Positions 29,906 to 40,843 of a stretch of DNA of 64,000 nucleotides are shown one piece after another. A program made the position numbers and the translations under genes. Origin of the DNA: Fragilaria crotonensis. Lineage: Eukaryota; Bacillariophyta; Fragilariophyceae; Fragilariales; Fragilariaceae. The stretch is from the NCBI GenBank assembly GCA_022925895.1, contig JAKSYS010000320.1, forward strand, positions 1-64,000, given 5' to 3'. The notes below the pieces were generated by a model. That model was given only the letters and a program-made list of their open reading frames with translations, was not told the DNA's origin and ran no database searches. The number at the start of each line of letters is the position of its first letter. Within the stretch, counting starts at the first letter, position 1.

Positions 29906-31893
29906 ATGATAGCCATCACCACCTGCCGGCAGCATCGGTTGGAGGTGGGAGCCGCCATCATGGTCGCGTTGCTTTGGGTTGTCTTCACCAGCGGCTCTAC
30001 CAATACAACGGGTACAGCTATGTTTGGTGATCACGATTCAGCACGACTCCCTCATTCTCTTGCGGATCTACAACGTCTGTCCCTCGTCAGTGGTTATGTT
30101 GCCTCTAACGCGGCGAGTGTGCAGTATGCGATTCGCGATTCAAAGACTTGGCAATGGCGAGGGATGGCGACAGAATATCATTGATAGCGCTTGCTGAGAC
30201 ATCAATGTCGCAGGCAATGATGCTTTATCTCCTCGCAAATCTTCAAAACCTTAGTGCAACAGGAAGGGTGGGAACTAAGTACGAGCATCTGTGCATCGAT
30301 AGTGATAAAGTTCCGCGAAGTCGCGCCAAGGATTTCGCGGGATATACTGAGGAGCGTGACTTTGAAAGCGACGGGATCACGGCAGCTCACATGATAGCTG
30401 TCTTTTTGATCGAGATTGCGCGGGAGGCTGAGGAGCTTAAGAAAAAGAGCAACAGTATTCCGAAGACTAGCATTATCTTCGACATGGAAGATGATGCTGG
30501 AGCATTTGAACTTAAGAGAAACGACGCCCAGGCTGCTAGTGGAATGCATGCAATGCTTGACTTCTTTAAGAACTTAATTGCCGAAGATATTTCGCCAGAA
30601 ATTCGTAAACTTCGGAAAGGGGAATACCGTCTAGATCCACCCGATGTGAGCACGATTGGTCGAGGGGAAGGAGAGGATGATTGCATTCCGTCGTCGTATT
30701 TCGCGCCTGAAGTTCTCGACGACGAAGAGGAAGGGCTCCTGAACGGGATCTTTCGAAGGAGACACCGTGTGCTGCGGAAATTGACAGCGAGGCGCAACAA
30801 GAAAGTGCTAGAAATCGCTCACCTTCAGGACATTATTCTTACCCGCGCAACCTCATCCGCTGTGGACGACCAAATTAGCAAAGACGAGTTGAAGGCTTTG
30901 CTGGAACAAGCAATAGTAAAACGCGATTTCGAACGTCTTGGATTCATCAAAAACTTTTTTAGAGAAGGAAGCACATCCAGGCTGATGGTGGAGAGCAAGG
31001 TGGAAATGGTTTGGATCAATGCTTGGTATCCGAATGAATGTACATACGGTATCTCGATCGATCGGGACAAGAAGCAAGTGTTTTGTTCGTTCAGAGGCTG
31101 CGTCACGCGGACAGATTGGAAGCGCGCATGGCAATGGACTTTTACGTCGACGAGCAACCCAATCACGGAAGACTACAAGGGGCGTACCAAGAACCTCAAA
31201 ATTAATGGCGGGTATCACAAGTATCTGTTTAGGGCACGAAAGGATACAGGGACGACAAAGTACGACGAGATTTGCTCAAAAGTTGCGTACTATTGTCGCT
31301 TGATTGGGGACGAAGCCACAATAACTGTAACTGGTCATAGCCTCGGCGCCGCCTTGGGCACTATTTTTTCATTCTACGCTTCAACGGATGAACGTTTCAC
31401 GAGACACGGAGCAATTCAAATGGTTGGTTTTGGTGGTCCTTACGTTGGAGGTTATAAGTTTGCAGATGCAGTCCGGCACCAGGAGGCTATTGGTAAACTT
31501 CGAATCGCGCGGTTTCACGTCAGCAATGACGGTGTTTCACATCTCCCCCCGTCGTTGATTTCCTTGTCAAAGCGAGGAGCCACGTATTTTAACAATGGAG
31601 TGGACGTCAGTTTGCCTTTGCGCCGACTTGGAATATTCAAGATCTTTCCACAGCCTCAGCCTCGGGTGACTTACAACGACGAGCAACCCTTCTTGCTGTC
31701 GTGGTTACAGCAGATCAGGGAATTCTATTTCTTCAACCTACCGATCCGTGTCTGGTTAGGGTCGAAGATGCACACCCTCAATGAGCACAAGAAACGCATG
31801 CAACTGGTAGACCAACTGGACGATCCTCAGAAGTCACCTCTCGTCCGGTACACTTTGGAAGAACTCTACGAAATACGAGATACCTTGAAGTAG
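29906..31893 (+). CDS. class 3 lipase (alpha/beta hydrolase)
   Basis: About 660 residues. The class 3 lipase domain is in the C-terminal half: FCSFRGC, then the nucleophile elbow GHSLGAALG (31333-31353), VGFGGPYVGG and RFHVSNDGVSHLPP, which supplies the catalytic Asp region and a possible His. These enzymes hydrolyse acylglycerols or phospholipids; the substrate is unknown. An N-terminal hydrophobic segment (VGAAIMVALLWVVF) suggests a membrane anchor or ER signal, and an acidic/charged linker of about 250 residues precedes the lipase domain. From 30148 the frame is open to the stop. The anchor-containing N-terminus (29906-30165) reads in a frame one base off, meeting at about 30.16 kb (DSKTWQW then MARDG). 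That could be an indel; alternatively translation starts at the ATG near 30148 and the upstream part is not used. Confidence 0.85.
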
Positions 31894-32064
31894 TCACACA
31901 TGTAGGTCGTATTCCATGAATTCGGTGCTCTGCTGTGTGTGCGTCGATGCAGTTGTGTTGAAGCCTCAATGAAGGGATATTGCTCATGCACTTCTATAGG
32001 AAATCGATTACACTAGTCTATCATTGAGCAATAGCCAATATGAATATCCACGCATGTCAAGTCC

Positions 32065-34275
32065 TTATTGCATCATGGCATCAACGAAGGATCTCAAGTC
32101 AAAGATGGGGCTTTCATCAGATAATTTTCGGCATCTCTTGCTGACAATGTAGGACAGAGGAAAATTGCAATGCCATGGGCGCAACTTCGCCATCTTCTTG
32201 CGCTCCTCTATTGCTCGTCTCCTAGCTTCTTCTTTTTCGCGTTGCAGGTGTCGCCTACGTTCCTTCGCACTTAACTCCTTCCGCTTAGTTTCGGCGGCGG
32301 CGCGGCGTTCAAGTTCACTGCGGGCGGCTTCTTCCTCGAGCATACGCAGACGCTCTTGGCGATCTACTTCCTCCTGTTTTGCCTTTTCCAGATTCAAACG
32401 CTCTGTTTCCTTTCTTTGCTCCTCCTTGGCCTTTTTCTCCGCCTTCTCCAGAGCTGCTATGCGAGCTTTCTCCTCTTTGGCCTTGCGATCTGCTTCTTGG
32501 CGTGCCAAACGTTCCTTCTCCTTCGCAGCTATCTCAGCCCGAACAGCGCGCTCTGCTTCTTCTCGAATTCGTCGCTCAGTGTCTTCAGTGACAGAACTAG
32601 GCATAAACTTAATTGCAGTCTTGTAGATCACATGGTTAATCTCCTTCACTCGTTCAATGCCGATCACGCTATCGAACAAGCGTTCCCCCGGACTCAACAA
32701 GGCTCGGGACAAGCCCGCGGCAAAAGAAGGGTCCTTCTGGTATCGACTGTATCCGAAGTAGGCAGCCACACACGCGAGGACAGCTAAAACAGCTCCCGCG
32801 ATTCGCTGACGCTTGCGGCGACGATTCTGGATTCGGCGATAGGTGTCTCGTCGGGACATTCGTGCGTGAGGAGAACCGGGGGTGACATCGACACTGGAAA
32901 GCACGCTCTTGGATGATTTCGTGTAATCAACAATGGGGACATAATCGTCATCTTCAGTGTTGGGCTTCTCCCACTGCGTAAGTCCCATCATAGATTCGTA
33001 GTAATACTCTCGCTGGTGAGTTTCGTCCCAACAGACTAGCCATTTCTCGTTAGGATTCGGAGTTACCAATTCGTACGGTTCGATGGCCCTCTTAGTATCT
33101 CCATCCTTCAGAGCTGCGTGGTCGAGTAGCATTTTTTGCATGTGTTTCACCATCTCTTCGGCCTTTTCTGCGGCCAATGCTGATTCGGTCCCGACGCATG
33201 GGCTCGTTGGTGCGTTCGCCAAAACAAGCCCGCTGCCAATGCTCTCACTTTCGTCGTCCTCCATCATTTTACGAATGGTCTCTGTTTCCGTCTTGAGGAA
33301 ATCAAGGAGTCGTTCTTCTGCTTCAGACATGACCTGGGAGGCAACTGAGGTTAGGCCTGAAACGGCAGACCTGTCATCGTCCTCATCCTCCGCTGAGGTC
33401 TCCAACGCGGACGGCGTGGTAGCGTTGCTATCGACTGATGTTTTTGATTTTGGAATAGTTGAAGTCACATCAGGGCTCATTGGAATACCAAACTGTGAGG
33501 CATTGGCAAGCTTTTTCTTGGACGGAATAGGCGAGGCGACTGCATCAACACCCTTTGCTTCGAGGAGGCGCTTGGAGAATTCAGAATGTTCACGCTCTTC
33601 ACTGGCTCGTCTCGACTGAAGTGTTTCTTCCATCCCCAAGAAATGTGCGCTTGGAATCTTGTCGCCACCGGAGGATACGTGCTTGCTCACTTTTTCGTCA
33701 ATCTCTCCGGCCATCTCAGCGACCTTCGCAGATGGAGACTTCTTGACGGCAACATATGACGAAGTCGGTTTAGTTGTATTCGGGATAGGCGGCAGACCAA
33801 TCTTCATATCCCGAGAGTTTGGAACGGCAACCACTCCAGTGCTGGCAAACTTATCAACGTATCGTTGATACAAAAGAAGTGTTTCTTTCTCCTTGCGTTT
33901 ACAGGCCGCTTTCTTTTCTTGCAACTCCAAGTAGAGCTGTTGGTACAATGTTAATCCAACATTGCTGCTCGTGAACTCGCTAGTGTTTGCCTTACGAGCC
34001 TCCAAGTCTGCTAGAGCCGCTTCCGCTGCAGCACGTTCCTCGGCAATGGCTTTGGTAACAGAGGTGAAATGCTTGTTGAGCAACCTCGCTAGCCCCCTCT
34101 GTCGCAGGGCATCTAACTCGGACTGGCGCTCATTGGCATACTTCTTACCATCACTCGATGGAGGCGGCAGTCCTGAGGGGGGTGCTACCGAAGGGGGCTT
34201 CGGCGGCGGTGTTGCTCCGCCTCCCCATGAGCTCATTATTGTTACACCTGGAGCTGCGTTAGAAGGAGCGGCCAA
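32065..34275 (-). CDS. WW-domain, transmembrane, long coiled-coil protein
   Basis: 736 residues in one exon. The Pro-rich N-terminus (ATPPPKPPSVAPPSG) is followed by a helical region. A WW domain at about residues 410-436 (WLVCWDETHQREYYYESMMG, ending TQWEKP) should bind proline-rich peptides. After a basic patch (RRRKRQR) comes a transmembrane helix at about 490-510 (IAGAVLAVLACVAAYFGYSRY), then a Glu/Lys/Arg-rich coiled coil of about 130 residues (KAKEEKARIAALEKAEKKAK) and a conserved-looking tail with Cys. No signal peptide, so the WW part is probably cytosolic. The role is unknown; a membrane scaffold is a guess. The stop is 171 bp from that of the lipase gene (convergent). The ATG at 34275 is the first in a long open frame. 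Confidence 0.8.
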   Translation of the reverse strand: MAAPSNAAPGVTIMSSWGGGATPPPKPPSVAPPSGLPPPSSDGKKYANERQSELDALRQRGLARLLNKHFTSVTKAIAEERAAAEAALADLEARKANTSEFTSSNVGLTLYQQLYLELQEKKAACKRKEKETLLLYQRYVDKFASTGVVAVPNSRDMKIGLPPIPNTTKPTSSYVAVKKSPSAKVAEMAGEIDEKVSKHVSSGGDKIPSAHFLGMEETLQSRRASEEREHSEFSKRLLEAKGVDAVASPIPSKKKLANASQFGIPMSPDVTSTIPKSKTSVDSNATTPSALETSAEDEDDDRSAVSGLTSVASQVMSEAEERLLDFLKTETETIRKMMEDDESESIGSGLVLANAPTSPCVGTESALAAEKAEEMVKHMQKMLLDHAALKDGDTKRAIEPYELVTPNPNEKWLVCWDETHQREYYYESMMGLTQWEKPNTEDDDYVPIVDYTKSSKSVLSSVDVTPGSPHARMSRRDTYRRIQNRRRKRQRIAGAVLAVLACVAAYFGYSRYQKDPSFAAGLSRALLSPGERLFDSVIGIERVKEINHVIYKTAIKFMPSSVTEDTERRIREEAERAVRAEIAAKEKERLARQEADRKAKEEKARIAALEKAEKKAKEEQRKETERLNLEKAKQEEVDRQERLRMLEEEAARSELERRAAAETKRKELSAKERRRHLQREKEEARRRAIEERKKMAKLRPWHCNFPLSYIVSKRCRKLSDESPIFDLRSFVDAMMQ

Positions 34276-35125
34276 GTAAATTTTATGCTCTCTCTGTAAT
34301 CATGCAGTCCTTTGAACGGCGAATACATTTGTTTCGTAGTCGGAGCGGGGCCCTATGTACTTCGTACCAAATCTCTCGAAATCTGCCAGTGCGCGTCATG
34401 ATTGGCTGAGTCGCACACGTCGGAAAACGAGGTAAATTTTAATATATCTATCTCATGGTTATGATAATGAAAATTAATGAAGATTTCTTAATGTTTTTAA
34501 AAATTGTTTAGTTGTTGTCAATTTTTTTCAATGGCATGTGCTGTCACGCCAAATGCCTGTAGTGCCCATAGTACACACCTCCCGGACATGCATTCCACAT
34601 GAATGACGTACTACCTCGTAGGACAGTTGTATGCATACTTACTGCTTGTATGCATATGTCATATCAGATATGAGATATGATACATGTAAAGCGCGTACCT
34701 GGTACTACTAGTACCTACCGGTACTACCTGGTACTTGTAATGCACACGAGTACAACAGTAAGAACAGGGATATATATACCGTCGCTGTAGGACTCTACTA
34801 GGCACGTGGTATCTACGCCTAAACCTCGATACATCCGAATTTTGGATTTTGTTTACAGGTGGCCGTCCATCATTTGTCATATTCATATGCATATATCTGA
34901 TACGCAGACCTACCCAAACCCAAGGTTCCTCCGTTTGTATGCATACTTGCACGTACGGTAGAAGCTGCACACTCCGTCCAATTACAAGCACCCACTTAAT
35001 ACACGAATCCACACAGAATCCATATTCAACAGGGACTCTGCCTCAGCACTCAGCATACTTTTTCCGCAGGTGTACAAGGATATACCTATGTCATACTCCG
35101 AGTACTACCGATAGACCGAGCTACC
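34276..35125. other. divergent intergenic region
   Basis: This is the shared upstream region of the WW protein (minus) and the plastid protein (plus). 34430-34545 is very AT-rich. 34690-34760 is a dense cluster of self-complementary words (GTACCTGGTACTACTAGTAC). Confidence 0.55.
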
Positions 35126-36520
35126 ATGAGATTCTCCTTCTTGTCAATACTTTTCTTAGTCGAGGGAGTTGTTGCCTTCCAGCCTGCAACATTTGTTAGT
35201 CGCGAGCGTGGCACTTTCGTTTCGACGTCTTGGCCGCGAGTGCGACACCTTAACTCAGATGAACAACAGGATGGCAGTGAGAACCCTGCAGACGGTTACC
35301 CCGATCTCGAGTTCATCGACTATTCTGACCCAAACTATGTCATTGACCAAGGTATGGGCGATGAATTCTTTAAAGCTGACGATGATGATACGGAAGCACA
35401 GATTGAAGCCATGAGAGAAGATCGTCGTCGTCGAAACGACGAATTCCAATTCGAAACCTACTTTGAAAAGATCCTCAAAAGTGGCGATGAATATTTTGGA
35501 GAATGGACTGTCTACAAGACCTCGACCTTTCTGGATGGTGTTCCCGATGAGGAGGCCGGCCATCCTCGACTGGTTCGAGCTCGACATCCGATGAAGGTCA
35601 AGTCTCGGGCATATAAGATCAAGGTGGAAACGGATTCTGAGTTTCGTGTCGACGGAGAACGCATCTGTCACGAAGAAATTCTTGTAGTGGCAGACGATGC
35701 GAAAGACTCTAGTAAGGAGGTGAGTGAAAACCAGGTGGCTGCGGTTGTTGCAACTTGTGTTCCCATATTCTAATCAATGTTCAACGGACAGGCGCTGGAA
35801 GCAATGGCAGAAATCATTAGCAATCGGTACTGGCCAGAAGAGCTTACCGCATTCGACTTTCGGGGATGGCAAGGAATCATGTGTGTAGGTACTTGTCACA
35901 CGACTGCATCAGCCGTGCCTTTGATAGCCACCAGAGAGGAGCACGAGGGACCCTTTTCATGGTTGAATGCGGAAATTGGAATAACTAGTGATGATTTGAG
36001 GATGCGAGTGAAACTGGCGTACAGCGTGAAAGAAGAGGAGAAGAAGTTGTTTGTGAAGAAACCCAAGTCGATTCCGCCCTCGCTCCACCTAAAATCTTTA
36101 ACTGTCTGTCGCGAAGCGAGAGGGAAATGGCCTGTAAATGGCTTGAGCGAATCTGTGTCAGAAAATGATTTATTGGAGTCAGAAATTCTCTTTGGAATCC
36201 CTGGTGCAAAGGGCGGTCTGTACGATCCTCCCCCGGTCGGAGGTGACGAGCAAGGAAGTCAATATATGATGCTCGATTTGGAAGGCGGCGCGACTGTGTT
36301 TTTTCCTTATCTGATGCAGCAAGATCCTGAGGCCTTTGATGGCTACGGTTGGGTGACCAGTCTAGACTGGTCACCTGGGAGGATACGTTACCAAGTCGAC
36401 AGAAAAGTGAAAGGAGGTACTGGACTTGTTGGGCTGCGAACTCTGGAACTGAGCGAGGTCCAAAGCGACGACGCGGACATCTATCGGCCAAGGGATGGTG
36501 GAGCTAACATGGTGCAGTAG
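35126..36520 (+). CDS. plastid-targeted protein of unknown function
   Basis: Two exons (35126-35719 and 35792-36520) flank a 72-bp GT..AG intron; the product has about 440 residues. The N-terminus is a signal peptide ending VVAFQP, the AF-type cleavage site that directs diatom proteins into the complex plastid, followed by a Ser/Arg-rich transit region. The mature protein has an acidic stretch, then FGEWTVYKTSTFLDGVP, a TAFDFRGWQGIMCVGTCHT block at the splice boundary side, a GPFSWLNAEIGI segment and a C-terminal GGATVFFPYLM / GWVTSLDWSPGRIRYQVDRK portion. Repeated beta-strand patterns (GEW, GGATVFFP, RYQVDRK) recall lipocalin-like barrels, but I recognise no named family. The intron contains an in-frame stop, so splicing is needed. 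Confidence 0.85.
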
Positions 36521-37389
36521 TTTTACAAGAAACGTAGTGAAACGATCGCTAGTATCAGGTATCAGGTACTTGCATGGTAGCGTCACGATGTGCAACACTG
36601 GAACTTGCCTCGTTTCATTGGGTCCCCTTTCTTGTGAGACTGTCACGGAGACCACCACCAACGAGTTCAGCTTGTCCGCATACCCTCGCGCGAACACATT
36701 CATTAAGGCTATAGAGAAAGATGACTTCTCGGGACATGTGTACCGGGTGGGAGTTCGTCAACGTCAGAAAGTGCTTCCTACCTGGGAGGATGACGTTACG
36801 TGTATGATATACATTAGTTTGGAGTTTGGAGGACGCCTGCAAGCTGTTGCGTGAGTACAACTCTATTTATTTTAGTTTTTAACTATCTTGCCCATAAACC
36901 ATGTTGTCACTCCAATCTCCAATCTCCAATCTCCAATACTTGTACTTGTACTGGACATCCTCACATACATACTCTACCAGTAGTGACTCAAGTGACTTTT
37001 ACCAGTAGAAACTGGTACCTGGTACTTGTCCTGGATCATACAGTGTATCATTCCGAGACATCCAAATCTTTCCACCAAGTCATCTCGGTAAACAAAATCT
37101 CTACACAGGATTATCAGGGGGATTACGTAGTACTACTATGGAGTATGGAGTACTCCAATGCATTTTTTTCGTTTCGATTCAAGAGGCTGCAAGTCTTATT
37201 TGTTCACTTCGGAAACGAAGAAAGTCCTCGGTTTTGGACTGATCGAATCAGTGAGACGTCGGGGTCATTGTGGTCTGTTCCATTTTAGATTGCTTCCGTC
37301 AGTGAAGGCATTTCTCTGTCGTTCCTTGTCATTTCTGTTGATGGGAAGTCTGCGTGAATCGAAGGTGAATACTGGTACTCCGATCCGCA
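36521..37389. other. intergenic
   Basis: It contains the local GTAC words (37010-37030, 37125-37150) and a short CAATCTC triplication near 36915-36935. An open frame at 36495-36854 overlaps the preceding gene and has no support. Confidence 0.5.
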
Positions 37390-40300
37390 ATGTCAACCTT
37401 ATTGAAGAGCGCCGCTATGGGGATCTTGTCCAGAACCTTGCAGACCTTACTCAACAAATATCTACTGGAGGTCGATGTAGAGGGAGTAGCAATGCCATCG
37501 CTAATTGATGTCGATGGTCAGTCAGGCTGGGGTGTACGACTGTGCAATGTGCGACTGCGGGAAGGCGTTGAATTAATGACTTTGCCAGGAAAGCGAACTG
37601 TGAAGAAGAAAAGACTAAAAAAGAAGAAGCGTGGGAAGGGATCCTCGAATTCTGTCGATGCCGAGGTTAACCAAACCAGCGGCTCGTCAGCGAACGATGA
37701 TGCGAAAGACCATCGCTCTGGTGAAAAGAAGAATAACCTAGGGAGTGGAGTTGAAAGCGAAACGGTTCAGCCTTCGAATGACAGGGATCAACTTAAGCGA
37801 TCACCTCGATCGCGTTTGATGTCAGAGGATACCGAAGCGGAATCTGCGCTTTCCTCTCGCGTTCCGTCTCCAACCGTCATGTGTCGAACCTCTGTCACAT
37901 CAGCGGTCACAGGATGTCTTTCGAGAGGCAGAAGTGCGGTGGGCACTGTGAATGACGACAACGAGGTGGAGACGCCGACAGCACCAAGTGCTATGATCGA
38001 TCAGCATGTTGTCTTTGATACGAATGGTTTAGAGGCGGATTATTCGATAAAACCTACTGAGCTATTCAAACCAATCAAGGGCGAGGAGTGGAATGTAAAG
38101 GCAATCGCTGTTGAAACACTAATCGACGATGGCCAACACAACAACAACGGGAAGGTAGAAGAGGAGGACGAAGAAGACGAGGAAGAGGAGGACTACACAA
38201 CAGAGGAAGACATGATCCTCTTCCTTGGCAAGGGTGGACGTATTGGCACACTGGATATCCGTCTGGTTGGAAAAGAATTCCACATAATGGTTGAAGATGC
38301 TTTCCTGACCGTCGAAGCATGCCCGAAACAAGAAGAGAGTGATGATGCCAGCTCCAAGACTGCAGCGACCGCCGACACAACAAAAGACGACGGATCCAAA
38401 GCGAAAAAGAAAGACACCAAGAAGGAAGCTAAACCGTCTCAGAAAAAGGAGGGTGCGACAGCAGGTGAGCGTGTTCTCGACAACAGTATGCTAGCTCGAG
38501 CCATATCTGCAATTCCACACTTGCTCCTCCGAGACGTCCGCGTGCGACTTGTCATTCGTAACAAGGCCCAAGAGCCAGATGCCGAGATTACGACTGAAAT
38601 AGGTACGGAAGATTCCGTCGTGGAGGTCAACATTGAAATGCTGTCGGTGGCGAGTGGAGAAGACTTCCTGGAGAACTTTGGCGACGACAGCGCATCTAAA
38701 GTTAGCCCCAGCATGGATGATTCATCTATCAGCTTCTCCGCTCGACAACGCGTATCGCTGCAGGCTTTGGAGGAAAGAGACGAGAACGAGTACCTTTTCA
38801 AACGTATTAGAACAGGCAAGGGTCCGGAAGGAGGCATTTCTGTCAAGGTTTACCCACCAACCAAAAAGAAGAGAATTGTACCTCGAGCAGACGAGATGCA
38901 AGGCTGGGCTTTTCAATCGTACGCCAACAGAGCTCAATTCCGCCTTTTTCAATGCTCAGGCGTGGACATCCGGACGAGGATATTTCTGGGAAAGCAAAAG
39001 GAGGTGGCGATTCGGAACAACGATTATGCATGGTACGGCGATGAATACGACGAATATACAATGGACTCCATGTTGTACGGTGTCGATTACATCGCTCCAG
39101 CGCCCCTCCTCTGCCGCCACTGAAGAAGAAAGATAGTTTCACCTTTGCGAAGAAGGTGAAACCAGAGATCGAGCGATTTATGACTGACGAAAATGGAATT
39201 CAGAGCAACAGCGTCAAGAGCTGTTTCCATAAGGTCGCCCGTGGCTTGACTCCGATGCTTTGTTCAAAAGACCACCTTCCAACCGAAAATTGCCCATATT
39301 GCTGGGAGGACACTACCCGCCCCAACTCGTACTCAGAGCATCCCTTTGATTCGAGGACACCTCTGCCAGGGATCGTCATCAATGTGGAGTTTACTGAGCC
39401 AATCGAGCTCAATGTAGACCGCTCAACTCTGGAGGTTATTGGGAGCATCTATGCGCTTTTTGCGAAGAAACCGGATGCGGAGACAGTGGCAGACGTTGAA
39501 ATCTCCAAAAAGGACGAGAGGCCTGAGATGACATCCATAACCCAGAAACTCAAGAATCTGGCCTTCAGAAAAAAGGAGAAAAAGGAAATCCTGCGAGAGG
39601 CGTTTCCCTCCTACATGAAGCCTGAAACTATCGAGATTATGGGTCTTTATGTTTCAAGAATCATTCTTCGCGTTCACGTAATGAAGATGGGAGGAATCTA
39701 CGATCAAGGGCTTGAATTTAGATACTGGGAAGCGATGTTACGCTGCGCTACGGTCGACATGCAGATGCATACATCGAAGGAAAGGACTTTCCATGACATT
39801 CGATGTGACCTTGGATACCTCGTGACGAACGATTGTTTCGGTGTTGAACGAAAGCAGTTACTCTCTCTCGGTGTGCCACTACGTGAGATGTCGGATTCTG
39901 ATTCTATATCGCTCAGCAACATTAACCCAATCGACAAGTCGACAGAACGTACGTGTTGGCCAAACACAGCAGCGATTCTGCTTCAAGTCCCTATCATGAC
40001 TGAAGCATCTGATTTCGAGTCACGCGAAAGCCACGGCTTGCAAATTCGTATACTGTCTATTGGAGGCAACGACGTTGACGTTAGAAATGCAACCATGAAT
40101 GCCCGCGTTGGTGTGTTGGCTGTGGAGTTGCCACATACGTTGCCGGCCGATATCGAGACAATGGTAAACCAGACTGTAACTTCAATATTCGGTCCGACAG
40201 GGCTGCCGAAGAATTCTCCGCCGGTACAAACTGAAGACACAACTACGATGCCAATATTGGCGAAGTACGCAGTTAGGCTGGATGGCGGGCATTTTATGTG

Positions 40301-40799
40301 GTCACCTCTTGTACAGGTCCGGTTGCCCGTGTTGAAATTAGGAGGAGAAGTGTCCAGTGACAAGGAAATATTCTTGGAAACCATCTTGAATCACGTCAAG
40401 CTTCAATACGGCAAGCGATCGACCTTGCTGGTTCCTCAATCAAAGTTATCCCTTGTCCGTATGGCGCAACTACCTGAAGATGTCAGGATGCGAATTTTAT
40501 TCTTTCTAAACGACTTGGGACCACTCGAAAAGGCACTAGGTATCCCGCGGGAGCGCAATTCTTTCCTTCGTTGTCGAGCAGTGAATAAGGGAATCGTCAA
40601 GGTGGCAAAGCGTTCTACCATCAAGAACCCTAAACGAAAGAAAGGTGTCCGCATGCCATCAGATCCCAGACCGACCAGACAGGGAATTCTTGATGAGTTA
40701 TCGAAACTAGATGAACATGCTCTTGGAGAACTCTGGGCGACGCACAAAAACCGATCGAAAAATCGAATTAATCGGACCCGATCTAATTCCGACAGGTAG
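37390..40799 (+). CDS. chorein-like (VPS13/bridge-type) lipid-transfer protein candidate
   Basis: About 1,135 residues. The first 65 residues (LSRTLQTLLNKYLLEVDVEG, then GWGVRLCNVRLREGVELM) look like the chorein N-terminus of VPS13/ATG2/BLTP proteins, which form hydrophobic grooves that move lipids between membranes at contact sites. After a Lys-rich and Ser/Glu-rich linker come groove-like beta segments (GGRIGTLDIRLVGKEFHIMV, LLLRDVRVRLVIRN) and, in the second half, TPLPGIVINVEFTEPIELNV with PEIMGLYVSRIILRV-like strands. Near 39.1 kb the frame changes by one base within a C/T-rich stretch. Both sides are coding-like and the second half lacks its own plausible start, so I treat it as one gene with a probable indel. 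It is short compared with canonical VPS13. The end is 44 bp from the stop of the convergent JMJD4 gene. Confidence 0.65.
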
Positions 40800-40843
40800 C
40801 TCTGAAACCGTAGGAAATGGTAGACTCAAGATCATCGTCGCAC

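Noticed and set aside
36495-36854. Possible small gene after the plastid protein
   Set aside because: It starts inside the preceding coding region, has no family resemblance, and its end lies in GTAC-type intergenic DNA.
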